Below, piece by piece: positions 13,001 to 16,392 of a DNA stretch of 16,392 nucleotides. Below the pieces are notes generated by a model. The model was not told where the DNA came from. It searched no databases and saw nothing but the letters and a program-made list of their open reading frames with translations. The stretch covers positions 1 through 16,392 of the forward strand of contig JBBSIG010000034.1 in assembly GCA_038232215.1 (NCBI GenBank). The letters are read 5' to 3'. This DNA comes from JBBSIG01 sp038232215. GTDB taxonomy: Bacteria > Actinomycetota > Thermoleophilia > Gaiellales > Gaiellaceae. Position 1 is the first letter of the stretch. Every line of letters starts with the position of its first letter. The position numbers and the translations under genes are program-made.

Positions 13001-13285
13001 CAGGAGCGCTACGGGCCGCTCCCCGAGCCCGTCGAGAGCCTGTTCGCGATCCAGGAGGCGAAGCTGAAGCTCGCGCGCGCGGGCGCCGACTACCTCGTCT
13101 TCCGTGGCGGGCGCGCGACCGTGGGCCGCTTCGTCCTCGGCTCCGGCGAGCTGCGCGAGCTCAGGAGCCGTGCCGAGACGGCCGTCTACACGAGCGCGCA
13201 GGGAGAGGTCAGCCTTCGAGGCGACAGCTTCTCGGGAGCGGTCGGCCTCGTCGATGCTATACTCGACGCGCGCCGGGCAGCGTGA
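10070..13285 (+). CDS. mfd: Transcription-repair coupling factor
   Basis: Superfamily 2 translocase that removes stalled RNA polymerase and recruits UvrA for nucleotide-excision repair; 1071 aa from ATG 10070 (E. coli 1148), with a slightly compact N-terminus. Domains in order: a UvrB-like N-terminal module (about 1-330, with GGIVDVFP and EFFGDEIEAIR); the RNA-polymerase-interacting CarD-like domain (about 415-480, GDHVVHEDHGVGKLLGF); the helicase core with Walker A GDVGFGKTE (K570), D665-E-E-Q668, SATPIPRTLHMSL and QIRGRVGRSDQ; the translocation motif DLEIRGAGDLLGAEQSGH; and the C-terminal D7 domain that covers the UvrA-binding face. All motor motifs are intact. The start is uncertain: ATG 10070 (MDRPILHALS) or ATG 10034 (12 residues longer); neither has a clear Shine-Dalgarno sequence. 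The 3' end carries a candidate promoter for the next gene. Confidence 0.96.
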   Translation: MDRPILHALSRELAEHERLRAFAVLLAAGGAPPRARVSEPALPLVLAALHEQLGRALVLLAPEDADARDAAEAAGWFAGEERVAFLPSRGVRPDSGLEPPPHLVGERARALDVLAAGGLVCVSASALAEPVPPESARPRPLRLQVGDELGIGALTEAFALAGYERVERADERGRFAVRGGIVDVFPTTGREPLRVEFFGDEIEAIRAFSPFTQRALHPVPHAVVYAAAERRLDLVEPSLADDDEPRPPADDLVAILPAGPDLVWQPEEVRKVWREELGAELPLGSPAELDPLPSGQPFAFEAQRPALAARGLAEAENELSAFVRAGQRVVVAFAHRGEALRTQNLLRRIEAGVLEADELPREAELLFAVAPARRGFVWRELGLVLLPDTQVFRKRPPRTDARLGRALQSFADLRTGDHVVHEDHGVGKLLGFETKEVGGVTRDYLFVGFRGEDRLYVPHEQLGKVSRYVGADASAPALSKLGGKAWQLLKSRARESVRELAGELIALYAQRQAALGLAYTLSGEWLERLEAEFPYRETDDQLRAIEAVKADLEAPRPMDRLVCGDVGFGKTEVAVRAAFGVAVNERQVLFLAPTTILAEQHWNTFRERYRDFPLRVEMVSRFRKPADVKAVLRDFSAGKVDVLIGTHRILSRDVIPKELGLVILDEEQRFGVAQKELLRALRLEVDVLTLSATPIPRTLHMSLAGLRDISVIETPPQGRRPIRTTVGEYDEELVKLALEREHARGGQSFYLHNRVETIEEAAEKLRQLCPRLRFVVAHGKMRERELEERMHAFLRGDADVLVSTTIIESGLDIPQANTLVIERADALGLAQLYQIRGRVGRSDQTAHAYLFYPEASELSPEARARLATLADHTELGAGFAIAMRDLEIRGAGDLLGAEQSGHVAALGFELYVELLGQAVAELSGERRVAARPVRVDARIDAYVPAEYIGSEALKIDLHRRLALTESEDELRELQASTQERYGPLPEPVESLFAIQEAKLKLARAGADYLVFRGGRATVGRFVLGSGELRELRSRAETAVYTSAQGEVSLRGDSFSGAVGLVDAILDARRAA
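13255..13263 (+). promoter_or_regulatory. Candidate extended -10 promoter (TGCTATACT) for the lipoprotein gene
   Basis: TATACT at 13258-13263 is preceded by TGC, giving an extended -10 (TGN-TATACT), which can work without a -35. It lies in the last codons of mfd. Transcription would start near 13270, about 44 nt before ATG 13314. There is no convincing -35. Confidence 0.45.
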
Positions 13286-13313
13286 CGAAACCGCTGCAAC
13301 TGGTGCTGTTTTT

Positions 13314-14321
13314 ATGCTAAAGCCTCGGGTCTACCTCGCGTGTGCATCGGCTCTTGCCCTGCTGGCGGCCGGGTGCGGCGGCGGCGGGGATACGAAGGTC
13401 GGCGCCGATTCCGTCGCCAACGTGGGCGGCACGCAGATCACGAAGACGAAGTTCGACCAGACGCTCGAGACCGCGCGGCGGGCGTACAAGTCGAACGGGC
13501 GCCCGTTTCCGAAGGCGGGCACCCCGGAGTACCAGTCGATCAAGGCTCAGGCCGTTCAGTACCTCGTCCAGCTCGAGGAGAACAAGCAGCAGGCCGACGA
13601 TCTGGGCGTCGAGGTCACCGACGAGCAGGTGAACGCCCGCCTCGCGTCGATCAAGAAGAAGAACTTCGGAGGGAACGAGGCGCAGTACCGGACGGCGATC
13701 CAGAAAGCGGGGTTCACCGATGCCAGGGTGCGCGAGAGCGTGAGATCGCAACTCGTCTCCGAGGGCATCGTGAAAAAGGTGACGAAGGACGTCAAGGTCA
13801 CCGACAAGGACGTCGAGGCCTACTACAACTCGCACAAGGAGCAGTACGGGACGCCCGCCTCCCGCGACGTCCGCCACATTCTCGTCTCGAGCAAGCCGCT
13901 CGCGGACAAGCTGTACGCGCAGCTCCAGGACGGGGCGAGCTTCGCCGCTCTCGCGCGCAAGTACTCGAAGGATCCGGGCTCGAAGGCGCTCGGGGGGAAG
14001 CTCACCGTCTCGCGCGGCCAGACGCTCCCGCAGTTCGACAAGGTCGCCTTCGGCGGCGCGAAGGACGCGATCTCGCGACCGGTCAAGACCCAGTACGGCT
14101 GGCACATCGTCGAGCCCCTGTCTGAGATCCGCCCGGCGAAGACGACCCCCCTCGCCAAGGTCAAGGATTCCATTCGCCAGCAGCTCCTGCAGGACAAGCG
14201 CAACGACGTGATGGCGAAATGGTCCGAGTCGACGAAGAAGGACTACGCGGACAAGATCGACTACGCGGTCGGCTATGCGCCACCGCCGACCGCGACCACC
14301 GGCACCTCGACCTCGCAGTAG
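13314..14321 (+). CDS. SurA/PrsA-like peptidyl-prolyl isomerase lipoprotein
   Basis: Probable extracytoplasmic foldase anchored to the outer face of the membrane; 335 aa. A lipoprotein signal peptide covers residues 1-20 (basic start MLKPR, hydrophobic core, LLAAG) with the lipidated Cys at 21, followed by a Gly linker. Next comes a SurA N-terminal-type helical domain (about 30-175), rich in Lys/Gln/Glu unlike neighbouring products. A parvulin rotamase domain follows (about 180-265): RDVRHILVSSKPLADKLYAQL, FAALARKYSKDPGSKALGGKL, VAFGGAKDAISRPVKTQYGWHIV. A helical return segment and a short Thr/Pro tail finish it. The start ATG 13314 is fixed by the signal peptide; there is no clear Shine-Dalgarno sequence. 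It begins 28 nt after mfd and directly abuts mazG. Its place between mfd and eno matches the lipoprotein lpqU in M. tuberculosis, but I do not claim homology. Confidence 0.92.
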   Translation: MLKPRVYLACASALALLAAGCGGGGDTKVGADSVANVGGTQITKTKFDQTLETARRAYKSNGRPFPKAGTPEYQSIKAQAVQYLVQLEENKQQADDLGVEVTDEQVNARLASIKKKNFGGNEAQYRTAIQKAGFTDARVRESVRSQLVSEGIVKKVTKDVKVTDKDVEAYYNSHKEQYGTPASRDVRHILVSSKPLADKLYAQLQDGASFAALARKYSKDPGSKALGGKLTVSRGQTLPQFDKVAFGGAKDAISRPVKTQYGWHIVEPLSEIRPAKTTPLAKVKDSIRQQLLQDKRNDVMAKWSESTKKDYADKIDYAVGYAPPPTATTGTSTSQ

Positions 14322-15134
14322 TTGGCCTCGAGCCCGGTGGGTCTGGCCGAGGCGCTGCTCGAGCTGCAGAGCCTCACGGCGCAGCTTCGCCGGGAGTGCC
14401 CGTGGGACCGCGAGCAGACCGCCCGCTCGATCGTTCCGCACACGGTCGAGGAGGCGTACGAGGTGGCCGACGCGGCCGGCGCCGGCGACGCCGCCAAGCT
14501 GCTCGACGAGCTCGGCGATCTGCTCTTCCAGACCTTCGTCCTCGCGCTGACGCTCGAGGAGAGCGGCGACGGCGATCTGGAGGGGATCGCCCGAGGGGTG
14601 CACGCGAAGCTCGTGCGGCGCCATCCCCACGTCTTCGCTGCGCCCGACGAGCTGCGCTCGGCCGGCGAGGTGAAGGCCCGCTGGGAGGAGCTCAAGCGGC
14701 TCCAGGAGGGGCGGGCAGGGATCTTCCACGACGTCCCCGAGACGCTCCCCGCACTCCTGCTCGCGCGCAAGGTGCAGCGCCGCGCCGTCGCGGTCGGGTT
14801 CGACTACCCGGACGTGGCCGGGGCCCTCGACGATCTCGACGACGAGCTGCGCGAGCTGAGGGAGGCGATCGCCGACGCCGGTGAGCCTCCGCCGGAGCGC
14901 GAGGCCGACGCGCACGTCCTCTCGGAGGTCGGCGACGTACTCTTCGCGGCCGTGAACGTCGCTCGCCGGGTGAACGTCGATCCCGAGCTGGCGCTGCGTG
15001 CGAGCAGCCGCCGGTTCGTGCGCCGCGTGGAGGACGCGGAGCGGCTGGCCGGAGCAGAGGGACGTCGCTTCGGCTCGCTGCCCCTCGAGGAGCAGGACGC
15101 CTACTTCGACCGCGCGAAGGAGGCGGGCGCGTGA
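14322..15134 (+). CDS. mazG: Nucleoside triphosphate pyrophosphohydrolase MazG
   Basis: All-alpha NTP pyrophosphohydrolase that hydrolyses (d)NTPs to NMP and PPi, cleaning the pool of aberrant nucleotides; in E. coli it also lowers ppGpp. 270 aa in the two-domain form. The N-terminal domain has CPWDREQT, the Mg2+-binding E43-E-A-Y-E47 and E63-L-G-D66. The C-terminal domain repeats the pattern with DDELREL and SEVGDVLFA. The start is uncertain: TTG 14322 lies immediately after the TAG of the preceding gene (TAGTTG), and GTG 14337 would give MGLAEALLELQ, closer to the E. coli N-terminus. Neither has a Shine-Dalgarno sequence. The stop overlaps the eno GTG (GTGA), so the pair is probably coupled. 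The mfd-mazG-eno neighbourhood is conserved in Actinobacteria. Confidence 0.93.
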   Translation: MASSPVGLAEALLELQSLTAQLRRECPWDREQTARSIVPHTVEEAYEVADAAGAGDAAKLLDELGDLLFQTFVLALTLEESGDGDLEGIARGVHAKLVRRHPHVFAAPDELRSAGEVKARWEELKRLQEGRAGIFHDVPETLPALLLARKVQRRAVAVGFDYPDVAGALDDLDDELRELREAIADAGEPPPEREADAHVLSEVGDVLFAAVNVARRVNVDPELALRASSRRFVRRVEDAERLAGAEGRRFGSLPLEEQDAYFDRAKEAGA

Positions 15135-16392
15135 GCCGCGCGATCGCGTCCTTTCGGGCCCGCCAGATCCTCGACTCTCGCGGAAACCCGACGGTCGAGG
15201 TCGACGTGACGCTCGAGTCGGGCGCCCGTGGTCGGGCGGCGGTGCCCTCCGGCGCGTCCACGGGCAGGTTCGAGGCCGTCGAGCTCCGAGACGGGGACGC
15301 GCGCGCGTATGGCGGTAAGGGGGTGCTGGAAGCGGTCCGGAGCGTGGAGGCCGAGATCGGGCCGGCGCTCACGGGGATGGACGCGGAGGATCAGCGAGCG
15401 GTCGACGCGGCGCTCGTCGCCCTGGACGGGACGCAGAACAAGGGCCGTCTCGGCGCGAACGCGCTGCTCGGGTGCTCGCTCGCGATCGCGAAGGCTGCCG
15501 CGGCCGACGCCGGGCTGCCGCTCTACCGGTGGATCGGCGGGGCGAACGCGCACGTGCTCCCCGTTCCCATGCTGAACGTCGTCAACGGGGGTGCCCACGC
15601 GCAGAACTCGCTCGATCTGCAGGAGTTCATGATCGTCCCCGCCGGCGCCGAGAGCTTCGCCGAGGCGCTTCGCATAGCCGCCGAGGTGTTCCACTCGCTG
15701 CGGGACGTGCTCCACGAGCGTGGGCTCGCGACCGGCGTGGGCGACGAGGGCGGCTTCGCCCCCGATCTCCCCTCGAGCGAGGCGGCGATCGAGGCCGTGC
15801 TCGAGGCGGCCGAGCGAGCCGGGCACCGCGAGCGGGTCGGGATCGCGCTCGACCCGGCCTCGACCGAGTTGCTGCGCTCCGGCGGCTACCACCTCGAAGG
15901 CGAGGGTCGGATCCTCGGCGCCGACGAGCTGATCGACTTCTACCGGTCGCTCGCGGAGCGCTTTCCGGTGATCTCGATCGAGGACGGCCTCGGCGAGGAG
16001 GAATGGGGGGCCTGGCGCGCGCTGACCGAGCGGCTCGGAGATCGCGTGCAGCTCGTCGGCGACGATCTCTTCGTCACGAGCGTCGAGCGCTTGCGGCGCG
16101 GAATCGACGAGGGGGTCGCGAACGCGATCCTCGTCAAGGTGAACCAGATCGGGACGCTCACCGAGACGCTCGACGCGATCGAGCTCGCGCGCACGAGCGG
16201 ATTCGCGGCGGTGATCTCCCACCGCTCCGGGGAGACCGAGGACACGACGATCGCGGATCTCGCGGTGGCGACGAACGCCGGTCAGATCAAGACGGGCGCG
16301 CCGTCGAGGACGGATCGGGTCGCGAAGTACAACCAGCTGCTCCGGATCGAGGAGGAGCTCGGGCCGGCGGCCGTGTACCCGGGCTGGGACGC
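15131..16392 (+). CDS. eno: Enolase (3' end cut by the window)
   Basis: Converts 2-phosphoglycerate to phosphoenolpyruvate in glycolysis. 420 full codons are visible, and the frame is open at the right edge in YPGWD, which is within a few residues of the usual C-terminus (about 425-430 aa). The complete active site is present: the mobile loop S40-G-A-S-T-G45, H156 in GGAHA, E165 in LQEF, GVGDEGG, the metal ligands in ALDPAST, SIEDGL and VGDDLF, catalytic K336 in LVKVNQIGT, and the H364-R-S-G-E-T-E-D signature. The start GTG 15131 overlaps the mazG stop (GTGA) and gives the canonical N-terminus before ILDSRGNPT. There is no separate promoter or strong Shine-Dalgarno sequence, so expression is expected to follow mazG. 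In M. tuberculosis, eno is likewise downstream of mfd and mazG. Confidence 0.97.
   Translation, partial: MSRAIASFRARQILDSRGNPTVEVDVTLESGARGRAAVPSGASTGRFEAVELRDGDARAYGGKGVLEAVRSVEAEIGPALTGMDAEDQRAVDAALVALDGTQNKGRLGANALLGCSLAIAKAAAADAGLPLYRWIGGANAHVLPVPMLNVVNGGAHAQNSLDLQEFMIVPAGAESFAEALRIAAEVFHSLRDVLHERGLATGVGDEGGFAPDLPSSEAAIEAVLEAAERAGHRERVGIALDPASTELLRSGGYHLEGEGRILGADELIDFYRSLAERFPVISIEDGLGEEEWGAWRALTERLGDRVQLVGDDLFVTSVERLRRGIDEGVANAILVKVNQIGTLTETLDAIELARTSGFAAVISHRSGETEDTTIADLAVATNAGQIKTGAPSRTDRVAKYNQLLRIEEELGPAAVYPGWD

Noticed and set aside
13279..13313. Terminator between mfd and the lipoprotein gene (CAGCG...CGCTG and TTTTT)
   Set aside because: The stem is only 5 bp and is separated from the T-run by about 12 nt.
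1..16392. CRISPR arrays, insertion sequences, prophage, toxin-antitoxin or defence genes
   Set aside because: None seen. All recognisable genes are core housekeeping and base composition is uniform.

Overview
The window is a very GC-rich, gene-dense stretch of bacterial chromosome in which every gene I can support lies on the + strand. Codon third positions are strongly G/C. GTG is the commonest start (7 of 13 complete-start genes), followed by ATG (4) and TTG (2), and many genes have no clear Shine-Dalgarno sequence. The gene set and order point to an Actinomycetota chromosome, perhaps a deep lineage such as Thermoleophilia. The phylum call is reasonably firm from synteny; the class is a guess from overall resemblance. 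There are no phage, IS, CRISPR or resistance genes. This is a housekeeping block, and most of its novelty lies between genes or in individual active-site substitutions.

Layout: (1) 1-1445, an Ala/Pro-rich ORF open at the left edge, with an 18-bp tandem repeat and a C-terminal membrane anchor; it runs into metG. (2) 1225-5388, a tightly coupled chain metG-tatD-rsmA-ispE, each junction a 4-nt GTGA overlap. (3) 5392-5769, a small unknown membrane protein. (4) 5865-5938, tRNA-Gln(UUG) with encoded CCA, followed after 17 nt by glmU and prs (5956-8317). (5) 8318-8535, an intergenic region holding two sibling 62-nt palindromes. (6) rplY-pth (8536-9849). (7) A 220-bp gap with a G-quadruplex-type motif, then mfd (10070-13285). 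(8) A SurA/PrsA-like lipoprotein foldase, mazG and eno (13314 to the right edge; eno lacks only its last residues).

Functionally the block covers translation and RNA maturation (MetRS, RsmA, L25, Pth, tRNA-Gln), precursor supply for envelope and nucleotides (IspE for isoprenoids, GlmU for UDP-GlcNAc, Prs for PRPP, enolase for PEP), genome and nucleotide-pool care (Mfd, MazG, TatD) and exported-protein folding. From memory, the same set is clustered in Mycobacterium tuberculosis around Rv1007c-Rv1023, with the glmU-prs-rplY-pth segment inverted relative to the flanking genes.

The strongest candidate for something undescribed is the pair of palindromes at 8317-8378 and 8461-8522. They have the same 14-bp arm length and the same 34-nt loop length, and the arms differ by one base pair that is compensated on both sides. 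The right arm of the second carries a Shine-Dalgarno-like sequence just upstream of rplY. Also notable are a Prs with substitutions at its ATP- and ribose-phosphate-binding motifs, and a GlmU whose acetyltransferase NYDG motif is replaced.
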